Below, one piece after another: positions 1-7,070 of a DNA stretch of 7,750 nt. This DNA comes from an uncultured Eubacteriales bacterium. Its GTDB lineage: Bacteria; Bacillota; Clostridia; Oscillospirales; Butyricicoccaceae. The translations under genes and the position numbers were made by a program. The notes under the pieces were generated by a model. That model worked only from the letters and a program-made list of their open reading frames with translations, was not told the DNA's origin and made no database searches. Location: positions 1 to 7,750 of the forward strand of contig CAKUAK010000100.1 of assembly GCA_934636325.1 (NCBI GenBank), in the 5' to 3' direction. Within the stretch, counting starts at the first letter, position 1; each line of letters opens with the position of its first letter.

Positions 1-16
1 ACACCGGGCGGATCAT
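1..16 (-). CDS. Possible start of a further minus-strand gene, cut by the window edge
   Basis: On the minus strand an ATG follows directly after the TAA stop of the TcdA-like gene, and the visible codons read MIRPV. Many GNAT-family N-acetyltransferases begin in a similar way, so a downstream acetyltransferase gene in the same operon is one possibility. Only five codons are visible and the upstream ribosome binding site (GAAGAA) is weak, so this is a hint and not an identification. Confidence 0.22.
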
Positions 17-718
17 TTATTCTTCGGCAAGCTTTTTTATTATATATCCGGCTATCATAAGTCCGGCGCAGGATGGCACAAAGCTGACCGACCCCGGCAC
101 ATGGCGGCCGCTCTCTGTCTCATGGGGCTTGATCGGTTCTTCATTGCTGAAGAGCACCGTATGATGCCTGACACCCAGCTTTTTGAGCTCGTATCTCATT
201 TTTTTTGCCAGCGGGCATACCGAAGTTTTTGAAATATCGGTTATACTGAATCTTGTCGGGTCAAGCTTGTTACCCGTGCCCATAGAGGATATCATCGGGA
301 CCCCGAGCCTTGAAGCGTGATATATCAGCGATACCTTCGACGGTACGCTGTCGATGGCGTCGGCGACAAAATCATACCCGCCGTTTTCAAGCAGCCCGGG
401 TATGTTATCCTCCGACAAAAAGATCTTTATCACATTGGTCTTTATATTCGGGTTTATATCGGCTATGCGTTCGGCCATGACCTCGGCCTTGTTTCTGCCT
501 ATGGTACTTTCAAGGGCAACTATCTGGCGATTTATATTGCTCTTCGACACGACATCAAAATCAAGAAGGTCAATACCGCCCACTCCGCCGCGGGCCAACG
601 CCTCGGCTATATATGAGCCGACACCCCCGACCCCGCAGACGAGCACTTTTTTCCCTGCAAGCCTTTCGACAGCCGAACTGCCCATCAGCAGCGCCGTCCT
701 GGCATATCTTTCGTCCAA
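17..718 (-). CDS. tcdA: ThiF/E1-like enzyme, probable tRNA threonylcarbamoyladenosine dehydratase (TcdA/CsdL/YgdL family)
   Basis: This 233-residue protein belongs to the ThiF/MoeB/HesA adenylating superfamily. The best match is TcdA, which uses ATP to cyclise t6A at position 37 of ANN-decoding tRNAs into ct6A in the cytosol. The Rossmann nucleotide loop GVGGVGS is at residues 29-35, the NINRQ motif with the ATP-contacting Arg at 61-65, and a conserved Asp follows in DAIDS near 121-124. TcdA-specific stretches are SSMGTGNKLDPTRF (144-157), CPLAKKMR (168-175) and the C-terminal GSVSFVPSCAGL (209-220). The paired CxxC zinc motifs of ThiF and MoeB are absent, which also favours TcdA. Where Escherichia coli and Bacillus proteins have DPLA or DPIA, this one has CPLA. 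The start is the TTG at 718-716: the family N-terminus (DERYART) begins right after it, AGGAAG lies 9 bases upstream, and a promoter precedes it. The frame stays open to an ATG at 850, but that ATG has no ribosome binding site and lies upstream of the promoter. The family call is firm; the exact substrate is inferred. Confidence 0.9.
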   Translation of the reverse strand: MDERYARTALLMGSSAVERLAGKKVLVCGVGGVGSYIAEALARGGVGGIDLLDFDVVSKSNINRQIVALESTIGRNKAEVMAERIADINPNIKTNVIKIFLSEDNIPGLLENGGYDFVADAIDSVPSKVSLIYHASRLGVPMISSMGTGNKLDPTRFSITDISKTSVCPLAKKMRYELKKLGVRHHTVLFSNEEPIKPHETESGRHVPGSVSFVPSCAGLMIAGYIIKKLAEE

Positions 719-727
719 TCTGCTGCA

Positions 728-771
728 CTTCCTTTCACCGTATTTTACTTTAAAACCGCTCTTTATGTCAA
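728..771 (-). promoter_or_regulatory. Promoter and ribosome binding site of the TcdA-like gene
   Basis: Read on the minus strand, a perfect -35 box TTGACA (771-766) is followed after 18 bases by the -10 box TAAAAT (747-742, five of six matches to TATAAT). Transcription would start near 735, giving a leader of under 20 bases that holds AGGAAG (733-728), 9 bases before the TTG start. This arrangement decides the start codon, because the longer reading frame from 850 would begin upstream of the promoter. Confidence 0.6.
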
Positions 772-918
772 TGTGCAGGGAGACAGACTTTCTCGCATAA
801 TTTTTTCCTTCATGCGTGCCGGCAGCGGGAACTTTAAGCCCCGGTTCCATGTCAAATCAAAGAACGAATACATTATTTTATTCAAGATCTTTTATAACAT
901 CGGAAGGAGGCATTTTTA

Positions 919-2709
919 ATGTCTGAAAACACAAGCATAAGCACAGCTCCCGTGGCGTCCCCGCCCGACGCCGGAGCGCCTGCGCCTAAGCGAAACCGAT
1001 TTGAGCGCAAAAACGACAAAAAGGGCATGCCCAAGCTGATAAAGGTCGGCGTACCCCTGCTGCTGGTCGGCGGCATACTCTTCGGTGCGGCAAAGTTTAT
1101 AATGAGCAACACCAGGGGCAGCGCCGGAAGCATCGTCGAGGCGACGGCCGATTACGGCTCTATTTCCTCGTATGTAACCGGATGGGGCTCTATCTCTCCT
1201 GTATCGAAGGCCGAATACGGCGCCGATATCAAGGGCGAGGTCACAACAGTCGATGTCAAGGCTGGTGACATCGTAAAGGTCGGAGATCTGCTTTTCACCA
1301 TAGATCCTTCCGAGATGAAGGCCGATCTTCTCAAGCAGAAGAGCGATCTTGCGGCGCTTGAAAAGCAGCTGCGCGATCTTGACAAGAACTATAACAAGGC
1401 CCTCAAGACCCTCAAGAGCGCGCAGGATGCCTATAATAACAGCGCTGTCCGTGCCCCCTTCTCGGGCATGGTGCTCGATGTCTCCGAAAGCCTGCCCAAG
1501 GTCGGAGACAGCCTTTCGACCGGTGCTGTCCTCGGCAAGTTGGTCGACAGTTCGGCCATGCGCCTTAAGCTCTATTTCAACCGCTCTTACATGAGCTCTG
1601 TCAGGGTCGGACAGACGGCCGCCGTTTCTGTCCCCGGAAACATGACCCAGGTCTCCGGCACCGTCACCTCGATAAGCGACCAGCGCAAGCCGATAAACGG
1701 CACCGAATGCTTCTGTGTCGAGATCAAGGTCAATAATCCCGGCGGCCTTACCGAGGGTCAGGACGCAATGGCGGCCGTCAGCACCGATTCCGGCGAGATC
1801 AGGCCCAGCGAGAGCGGCAAGCTGGAATACTGGCAGACAGAGGACATCATCTTTAACGGCGTCACGGCCGATGTCACATCGATCAGCCTGCACCAGTATG
1901 ATTCGGTCACGCAGGGTCAGCTCCTCTGCTCCGTCGATCCCTCTCCCGCGGCCGACGCGATCAGCGATGCCCAGTATGACGTCGAAACATATACCCGCCA
2001 GATGAGCGACGATTATATCCAGAACGACATCAAAAAGGCACAGAAAAAGATCGACGAGCTGGAACAGATCTGTTCGACCAGCGCCTTCTATGCCACCATC
2101 GACGGCCAGGTCTCTGCCGTCATGATAAAGCCGGGCGACAAGCTGACGGCATCCGAAACGGCCGTCCTTACGATCTCCGACACATCCTCTCTCGTCATCA
2201 ACGCCAATATCGACGAATCAAATATCGCGAACGTCAAGGTCGGCATGTCGGTCGACATCACCTATGACACGACCGACGGCTCGGGCACGGCCTCCGGCAC
2301 GATAACATATGTCAGCTTCGAGGCCAAATCGGGCAGCAGCGATATGGGTTCGGCCTATGCCTATTTCCCGGCGACCATCACGCTTGACAATGACGGTTCG
2401 CTTCTCCCCGGCATGAGCGCCAACTACTCGATACTGGCCGTTTCAAGAGACTCCTGCCTGGTGCTTCCCTCTCAGTGCATAATCAATACCGAGGCCGGTC
2501 CGGTGGTATACGTCAAGGACGGGCAGGACTTCACCTATGACAGGGCAGAGATCGAGGGTATCGGCGACGCCATTCCCGACGGCTATTATCCCGTCAGCGT
2601 CGAGATCGGCATTGCCGACGATACCAACACCGAAATCGTCTCCGGCATCGAGGCCGGCACGGTGGTCTATCAAGGCACGATGACCGAAGACTCGGGCTAT
2701 TGGGGTTAA
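919..2709 (+). CDS. Large HlyD/MacA-type adaptor of an ABC exporter, with two tandem adaptor modules
   Basis: This 596-residue protein is a membrane-fusion-type adaptor, placed by domain architecture and by the MacB-like genes behind it. A cytoplasmic N-terminus with Pro/Ala and basic stretches (1-40) leads to one membrane segment (about 41-62), so the rest lies outside the cell. Module 1: lipoyl half (about 98-130, GEVTTVDVKAGDIVKVGD), a short Lys/Leu-rich helical hairpin (132-173), second lipoyl half beginning VRAPFSGMV (177-211), then a beta-barrel (212-290). Module 2 repeats the order: lipoyl half (308-341), Gln/Lys-rich helices (344-384), second half with DGQVSAVMIKPGDKL (395-409), beta-barrel (425-508) and a membrane-proximal-like end (509-590). 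Usual MacA/YknX adaptors have one such module and about 350-400 residues. The hairpins are short, which fits a cell without a TolC channel. The start has GGAAGGAGG 8 bases upstream. No convincing promoter was found just ahead of it. The substrate cannot be told from sequence. Confidence 0.88.
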   Translation: MSENTSISTAPVASPPDAGAPAPKRNRFERKNDKKGMPKLIKVGVPLLLVGGILFGAAKFIMSNTRGSAGSIVEATADYGSISSYVTGWGSISPVSKAEYGADIKGEVTTVDVKAGDIVKVGDLLFTIDPSEMKADLLKQKSDLAALEKQLRDLDKNYNKALKTLKSAQDAYNNSAVRAPFSGMVLDVSESLPKVGDSLSTGAVLGKLVDSSAMRLKLYFNRSYMSSVRVGQTAAVSVPGNMTQVSGTVTSISDQRKPINGTECFCVEIKVNNPGGLTEGQDAMAAVSTDSGEIRPSESGKLEYWQTEDIIFNGVTADVTSISLHQYDSVTQGQLLCSVDPSPAADAISDAQYDVETYTRQMSDDYIQNDIKKAQKKIDELEQICSTSAFYATIDGQVSAVMIKPGDKLTASETAVLTISDTSSLVINANIDESNIANVKVGMSVDITYDTTDGSGTASGTITYVSFEAKSGSSDMGSAYAYFPATITLDNDGSLLPGMSANYSILAVSRDSCLVLPSQCIINTEAGPVVYVKDGQDFTYDRAEIEGIGDAIPDGYYPVSVEIGIADDTNTEIVSGIEAGTVVYQGTMTEDSGYWG

Positions 2710-2720
2710 TGGTGACGCCT

Positions 2721-3446
2721 ATGTTGATTGACATCAGAAGGGTAAGCAAAATATACAACGAGGGTCTTGAAAGCGAGGTCCGCGCCCTGGATGATGTGAG
2801 CCTTACAATAGATTACGGCGAGTGCGTGACCATTCTCGGTCACTCCGGTTCGGGCAAATCGACGCTGATGAACATTCTCGGCTGCCTCGATATCCCGACC
2901 TACGGCGACTATTTTCTTGCCGGAGAGGCAGTATCCGATATGCCGCTCTCAAAGCTGTCGACCATACGCAACCGCCAGATCGGATTCATATTTCAGGGCT
3001 TCAACCTCATCTCCGGCCTTACAGCCCTCGAAAACGTCGAGCTGCCGCTTATCTACCGCGGCATGCCGAGAGCCGAAAGAATGGAGCTATGCACCCAGGC
3101 TCTTGCCGAGGTCGGGCTGGAAAACCGCATGGATCACCGCCCGGCAGAGCTTTCGGGCGGACAGCAGCAGCGTGTGGCCATCGCCCGCGCCATCGCCGCC
3201 AAGCCGCCGATCATAATGGCCGATGAGCCGACCGGCAACCTTGACACCAAGGCCGGCGCCGACATCATGCGCAAGCTGATATCCTTAAACGACAACGGCT
3301 CGACCCTCATCCTTATCACCCACGACCTTCATCTGGCCAGCGCTGCCAAGAGGATAATCACCATCCAGGACGGACACGTCATCGGCGACCGCCAGGTATC
3401 CCAGGCCGAACGCGACGAAGCTTTGAACGGAGGTGGCTGCGCATGA
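2721..3446 (+). CDS. MacB/LolD-type ABC transporter ATP-binding subunit
   Basis: This is a cytosolic ATPase of 241 residues that would power the permease encoded next. All nucleotide-binding motifs are present: Walker A GHSGSGKST (40-48), Q-loop Gln in FQGFNL (Gln92), signature LSGGQQQR (144-151), Walker B IIMADE (164-169) with the catalytic Glu, D-loop GNLD, and the H-loop His in ITHD (His201). The sequence around the Q-loop and EPTGNLDT matches the MacB/LolD/FtsE class and not importers. Start choice: ATG 2721 gives the family-typical N-terminus MLIDIRRVSKIY and has GGTGA 5 bases upstream. ATG 2709 overlaps the adaptor stop as TAATG and would add four residues; TTG 2700 is also in frame. 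Either ATG implies translational coupling with the adaptor. The stop overlaps the permease start by ATGA. In MacB this domain is fused to the permease; here it is a separate chain, as in Bacillus YknY. The substrate is unknown. Confidence 0.93.
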   Translation: MLIDIRRVSKIYNEGLESEVRALDDVSLTIDYGECVTILGHSGSGKSTLMNILGCLDIPTYGDYFLAGEAVSDMPLSKLSTIRNRQIGFIFQGFNLISGLTALENVELPLIYRGMPRAERMELCTQALAEVGLENRMDHRPAELSGGQQQRVAIARAIAAKPPIIMADEPTGNLDTKAGADIMRKLISLNDNGSTLILITHDLHLASAAKRIITIQDGHVIGDRQVSQAERDEALNGGGCA

Positions 3447-4630
3447 CAGTTTTCCGCACGACAAAGATGGCCTTCAAATCGATCATGCACAACAAGATGC
3501 GCTCCTTCCTGACCATGCTTGGCATCATCATCGGCGTGTGCTCGGTCATTACGCTGGTCTCGGTCATCCAGGGCGCCAAACGCAAGACGATGGAGTCCTA
3601 TGCCAAGATGGGCACAAACCTCATCACGGTCTATTACGGCACCTATAATAACTACAGCGCCGATATCACTGATGATTTCTTCGAGGAATGCGCAAGGCTG
3701 AACGAATATGTGTCGGGCGTCACCAGCTCCAACTCATATAACCAGACAGCAAAATACAAGTCCAAGACCCTTACGGGCGCGCGGACATATCTGGCCAGCG
3801 ACACCTTCAACGTCTGCATGAACCTCGAGCTTGACGCTGGGCGCGCCATATCCTACAGCGATATAAAAAACAAGGTCAAGGTCTGCGTCCTCGGCAGTTA
3901 TGTCGCAAACGAGTTCTTCGGCCTTGAAAATCCCATCGGCAAGCAGATCAAGCTGGGCGGCGTATATTATACCGTTGTCGGAACATATGTCAGCAAATAC
4001 GACAATAACCAGTATTCGACCGACAACATGATCGCCGTCCCCCGCACCTGCGCCCGGTCTCTGGGCATCAAGAGCGGCTCTGACAACAACTATACGGTCA
4101 AATGCCGCGACGCCGATTCGACCCAGAAGGCCATGTATTATATCAATTCATGGCTGACCGACAAGCTGCCGGAAAACAGCTCTTACAAGGGCGTTTATTC
4201 GGATAACTCGTGGCAGGATCAGGAGCAGAAGTCGCTCAATATGTTCACCTGGGTCGTCGCGGGCATCGCCGGAATATCCCTTCTGGTCGGCGGCATCGGC
4301 ATTATGAACATCATGCTGGTGTCGGTCGCCGAGAGGACCCGCGAGATCGGCATAAGGATGTCGATCGGCGCGCGCCGGCGCGATATCGTCACCCAGTTTC
4401 TTATCGAGGCAGCGGTCATAAGCGCCTGCGGCGGAGTCATCGGCATACTCATAGGCGCGCTGGGCTCGGCCATGCTGTCCTCGGTCATCTTCAAGGAGGC
4501 ATACCTGCCGTCAGCCTTTATCGCGATATTCGCATTTGCGTTCTCGGTGGCTCTCGGCATTTTCTTCGGGCTCTATCCGGCCAATAAGGCCTCCAGGATG
4601 CAGCCCGTCGAAGCCCTTAGAAACAATTAA
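3443..4630 (+). CDS. MacB/FtsX-type ABC transporter permease
   Basis: This 395-residue membrane protein has the four-helix MacB topology. The first membrane helix is at about 21-43 (SFLTMLGIIIGVCSVITLVS). A large extracellular MacB_PCD-type domain runs from about 45 to 265, and three more helices at about 268-294, 320-348 and 357-380 form the FtsX domain. The family signature GGIGIMNIML (283-292) followed by VSVAERTREIGIRMSIGA (293-310) is intact; this is the region that contacts the ATPase. The end, YPANKASRMQPVEALR, is also typical of the family. By MacB precedent it would pass ATP-driven movement to the outside domain and the adaptor, and not move substrate through its own helices. It starts inside the ATPase stop (ATGA), with GGAGG 9 bases upstream, so the two are translated together. 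Length is normal for a permease without a fused ATPase. It most resembles the YknZ/MacB group; the cargo cannot be assigned. Confidence 0.92.
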   Translation: MTVFRTTKMAFKSIMHNKMRSFLTMLGIIIGVCSVITLVSVIQGAKRKTMESYAKMGTNLITVYYGTYNNYSADITDDFFEECARLNEYVSGVTSSNSYNQTAKYKSKTLTGARTYLASDTFNVCMNLELDAGRAISYSDIKNKVKVCVLGSYVANEFFGLENPIGKQIKLGGVYYTVVGTYVSKYDNNQYSTDNMIAVPRTCARSLGIKSGSDNNYTVKCRDADSTQKAMYYINSWLTDKLPENSSYKGVYSDNSWQDQEQKSLNMFTWVVAGIAGISLLVGGIGIMNIMLVSVAERTREIGIRMSIGARRRDIVTQFLIEAAVISACGGVIGILIGALGSAMLSSVIFKEAYLPSAFIAIFAFAFSVALGIFFGLYPANKASRMQPVEALRNN

Positions 4631-4646
4631 AAGAGAGGATCAAAAT

Positions 4647-6950
4647 ATGAAAAGACACATTTCGCTGCTGCTGGCTTTCATAATGGCGCTGTGCCTTGTT
4701 CCGCAGGCCCAGGCCTTCGACGATGTCTCTGACCTTGCCGAAAGCGCTGCCGCAGAGAGCCTTGCCTCTATCGGCATAGTCGACAGTGTCGACAGGTTCA
4801 ATCCCCAGAACTACCTCACCCGCGCCCAGTTCTGCAAGATCGCCGTTCTGGCGGCCGGATTCACAGAATCCAGCCTTTACAGCGGCTACACCATCTATCC
4901 CGACGTGGCCGCCGACACATGGTACGCCCCCTATGTCAACGCCGCCGTCCGCAAATACTCTATCATACAGGGCGACGAAAAGGGCAACTTCAACCCCAAC
5001 GCCAACATAACCTACGGCGAGGCTGTAACCATCATGCTGCGCATGCTGGGCTATACGACAGAGGATGTCGGCATGATGTGGCCCAATGACTATGTCAATA
5101 AGGCCCAGAGCATCGGCCTCAACGCCGGAATGAAAAACCTCGGCGCCAAAAGCGCCATGACCCGCGGTCAGGCTGCCATCCTCATGTGCAATATGCTGCT
5201 CAGCGAGACCAAGGAGGGCGGTATCTTCGCCGCCAAGGGCTATTCGACCGGCAGCGCCCAGACCATCCTGCTTTCGACCTCGCAGACCAACCCCACCCTC
5301 TCTTCCAATCAGGCCGTTCTCTACCTCGACGGAGAAATGCGTACATATCAGACCTCCGGCGCGATAAGCCCGGCCCTTTGCGGCATGAGGGGCATACCTG
5401 TATTTGACGCCCGCAGCCAGAGCCGCCTTAAAGGCTTTATCGCCGACGTCGGCGGTGTCGACTTCGAGACTGTCACCGACGTCACCTCGACGGCCATTTC
5501 GGTAAAGGGCGGAAGGCTCAATGTTCCCCGCGATACGCTGACGATGGCAGGCGGCAATGTCGGCCCCTATATCACCGCATGGTTCGACATCAAGGCCGGC
5601 GACGAGATCGCCGTATATTACAATGGGAGCGGCGAGCTCGAGCTGATCGCCACCCGCAGCCAGGCCACGGTATCGGTCGGCGAGACCGGTATCTATGGCG
5701 TCGACACCTTCTCTTTCCAGAGCGGAGCCAAGCTGGTAAAGGGCGGCACGGAGATCTCCAAGGGCCAGCTCCAGCAGTACGACGTCATATCCTATTCCCA
5801 GTCGAACAACACCTATTACGTATCCTCCGACCGTGTCACCCTGCTTTATCAGAGCGGGTCTCCGGTATATTCCAACCCCTCTCAGATAAAGGCGGGCAAC
5901 CACACCTTCCAGGTATCCGAGAAGGCCGGGAAATATTTCAGCCAGTCGGGCATAAAGCTGGGCGGGCAGATAACCCTGCTTCTCGATTATAACGGCAATC
6001 TGGCCGCCGTAATGCCCTCCTCCAAGGTCTCGGCCAAGGCTGTCGGCGTCCTTTCCTCGCTGACCGATACCTCATGCACGATCGACCTTCTCTCCGGCCT
6101 CAAGCTGGAGGGCACGCCCAAAACATCGGGATACAGCATCATCACGGTCGGCGGCCGGCGCATGAGCACCATATACCGCCTTGAAGGCCAGCTGGTCGAG
6201 GTATCCCAGAACTCCGACGGCAACTTCGCCCTTGCGGCTGTCGACCTTGCAAGCCATACCAGCGGCGACCTTTATGTCAGCGACGGCACGATCGGAAAGC
6301 GTTCTCTTGCCGCCAACGCCGCCATATATGAGTGCGCCGAAAAGGGCATGACCCTTCACAAGATATCCCTCAGCGATATCCCCACTGAAAAGGTCAGCGC
6401 CTCCCGCATACTCTATACAAGGCTCAACAGCGCCGATCAGGTCGACCTCGTCGTCCTTGCCGACGCCACCGGCGACCGCTTCACCTATGGCATGATAAAG
6501 ATGACGACCGAGAAGGTCGAATCGGGCGAGGGCCTCGATGGCCGCCCCCTCACCTATACCCAGTATAATTACACCATCCGCACAAGCGGCGGCGTCCAGA
6601 CATACTCGACGGCCACAGCCTCCGATATGAAGGCCCGCACGACATACACACCCGCCGCCATTGCCTCCGACCTCGTCGGCGAAGGCGCAAGGACACACAA
6701 CTTCTCTACCCCGGCCTTCACCCTTTCGAGAACGGCGACGGTATCACGCAGCGATTACGACACCTATCGCGGCTTCAAGGTCAAGGGACAATATATCCCC
6801 GTCGACGATAAGGTCGTCATCTATTCGCAGGCCACCGATTCCTTCATCTCTTCGATATCCGAGGCCAGGGCCAACTTTACCGAGTTCGAGCTTTATCTCG
6901 ACCGTCCGGCGGCCGAGGGCGGCTCTGTAAGGGTCATCATAGTTAAATAA
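4647..6950 (+). CDS. Secreted S-layer-homology (SLH) domain protein with an uncharacterised beta-rich C-terminal region
   Basis: This 767-residue protein is exported by Sec and probably bound to cell wall polymer. A signal peptide covers residues 1-23 (MKR, a Leu/Ala-rich core, then AQA before FDD). Three SLH repeats follow: about 24-70 (FDDVSD ... LTRAQF), 84-135 (YPDVAADTWY ... ITYGEA) and 146-186 (WPNDYV ... MTRGQA). Three in a row is the usual number for binding pyruvylated secondary wall polymer. The second repeat has Tyr in place of the usual Arg of the TRAE-type motif. Residues 197-767 are Ser/Thr/Gly-rich with many alternating hydrophobic stretches, and carry recurring turns such as GDEIAVYYNGSGELELIA (318-335) and GGQITLLLDYNGNLAAVM (439-456). 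I recognise no catalytic domain, LPXTG motif or C-terminal anchor. The start is ATG 4647 with AGAGG 8 bases upstream and a signal peptide right after it. It lies only 16 bases after the permease, so it is probably part of the exporter operon, as wall-side partner or cargo. Confidence 0.88.
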   Translation: MKRHISLLLAFIMALCLVPQAQAFDDVSDLAESAAAESLASIGIVDSVDRFNPQNYLTRAQFCKIAVLAAGFTESSLYSGYTIYPDVAADTWYAPYVNAAVRKYSIIQGDEKGNFNPNANITYGEAVTIMLRMLGYTTEDVGMMWPNDYVNKAQSIGLNAGMKNLGAKSAMTRGQAAILMCNMLLSETKEGGIFAAKGYSTGSAQTILLSTSQTNPTLSSNQAVLYLDGEMRTYQTSGAISPALCGMRGIPVFDARSQSRLKGFIADVGGVDFETVTDVTSTAISVKGGRLNVPRDTLTMAGGNVGPYITAWFDIKAGDEIAVYYNGSGELELIATRSQATVSVGETGIYGVDTFSFQSGAKLVKGGTEISKGQLQQYDVISYSQSNNTYYVSSDRVTLLYQSGSPVYSNPSQIKAGNHTFQVSEKAGKYFSQSGIKLGGQITLLLDYNGNLAAVMPSSKVSAKAVGVLSSLTDTSCTIDLLSGLKLEGTPKTSGYSIITVGGRRMSTIYRLEGQLVEVSQNSDGNFALAAVDLASHTSGDLYVSDGTIGKRSLAANAAIYECAEKGMTLHKISLSDIPTEKVSASRILYTRLNSADQVDLVVLADATGDRFTYGMIKMTTEKVESGEGLDGRPLTYTQYNYTIRTSGGVQTYSTATASDMKARTTYTPAAIASDLVGEGARTHNFSTPAFTLSRTATVSRSDYDTYRGFKVKGQYIPVDDKVVIYSQATDSFISSISEARANFTEFELYLDRPAAEGGSVRVIIVK

Positions 6951-6996
6951 TTTTTCCTAACAGTTTTCAATTTTTTTATACTTATCCTCTCCGGTC

Positions 6997-7060
6997 TGCG
7001 TTATAATATAGTCAGACAGCCTGAGATATATCGCAGGCCCGAGACATGTAAATCAGGAGG
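6997..7060 (+). promoter_or_regulatory. Probable promoter and leader of the zinc-ribbon gene
   Basis: The 120-base gap after the SLH gene is AT-rich and holds a perfect -10 box TATAAT at 7002-7007. No good -35 box lies 16-18 bases upstream (TACTTA at 6979-6984 is poor), and a TG at 6997-6998 sits two bases too far upstream for an extended -10. Transcription would start near 7013-7014, giving a leader of about 57 bases with a palindrome (7019-7038) and AGGAGG at 7055-7060, 10 bases before the ATG. The weak -35 suggests help from an activator or from upstream AT-rich DNA. Confidence 0.45.
7019..7038. repeat. Near-perfect 20-base palindrome, operator-like
   Basis: The arms GCCTG (7019-7023) and CAGGC (7034-7038) flank the self-complementary core GATATATC (7025-7032). 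Only the pair A7024/G7033 breaks the symmetry. The element starts about 12 bases after the -10 box, near the expected transcription start, which is a typical place for a repressor operator. As RNA it would form only a modest hairpin with an internal A/G mismatch and a small loop, so a DNA-binding role seems more likely. It has no U-tract and is not a terminator. Confidence 0.4.
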
Positions 7061-7070
7061 TTATAATACC

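Noticed and set aside
850..855. Another minus-strand TTGACA, at 855-850
   Set aside because: No -10-like sequence lies 16-19 bases downstream; the box at 771-766 has a good partner.
851..918. Plus-strand promoter for the exporter operon (TATAAC at 893-898)
   Set aside because: Its transcription start would fall in the ribosome binding site and no -35 box lies upstream. The operon probably has a promoter between 719 and 918, but I cannot place it.
916..1893. Open reading frame of 325 codons on the minus strand, opposite the adaptor gene
   Set aside because: Antisense shadow with biased composition and no recognisable motif; the plus-strand adaptor has a ribosome binding site and clear domains.
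4536..4646. Upstream in-frame start for the SLH protein, overlapping the permease
   Set aside because: The extra 37 residues are out-of-frame permease sequence. The ATG at 4647 has a ribosome binding site and is followed at once by a signal peptide.
4677..4700. Cys16 of the SLH protein as a lipoprotein attachment site
   Set aside because: The residues before it (MAL) do not fit a lipobox, which needs a small residue directly before Cys; AQA before FDD fits ordinary signal peptidase cleavage.
4617..5903. Long open reading frame of 428 codons on the minus strand, opposite the SLH gene
   Set aside because: It lies fully antisense to a well-supported gene, its translation is low in complexity (Gly/Ala/Val/Asp-rich) and matches no family. 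It is a by-product of C/G-rich third positions.
6951..7000. Terminator between the SLH gene and the zinc-ribbon gene
   Set aside because: There are T-runs but no hairpin stem before them, so read-through from the operon into the zinc-ribbon gene is possible.
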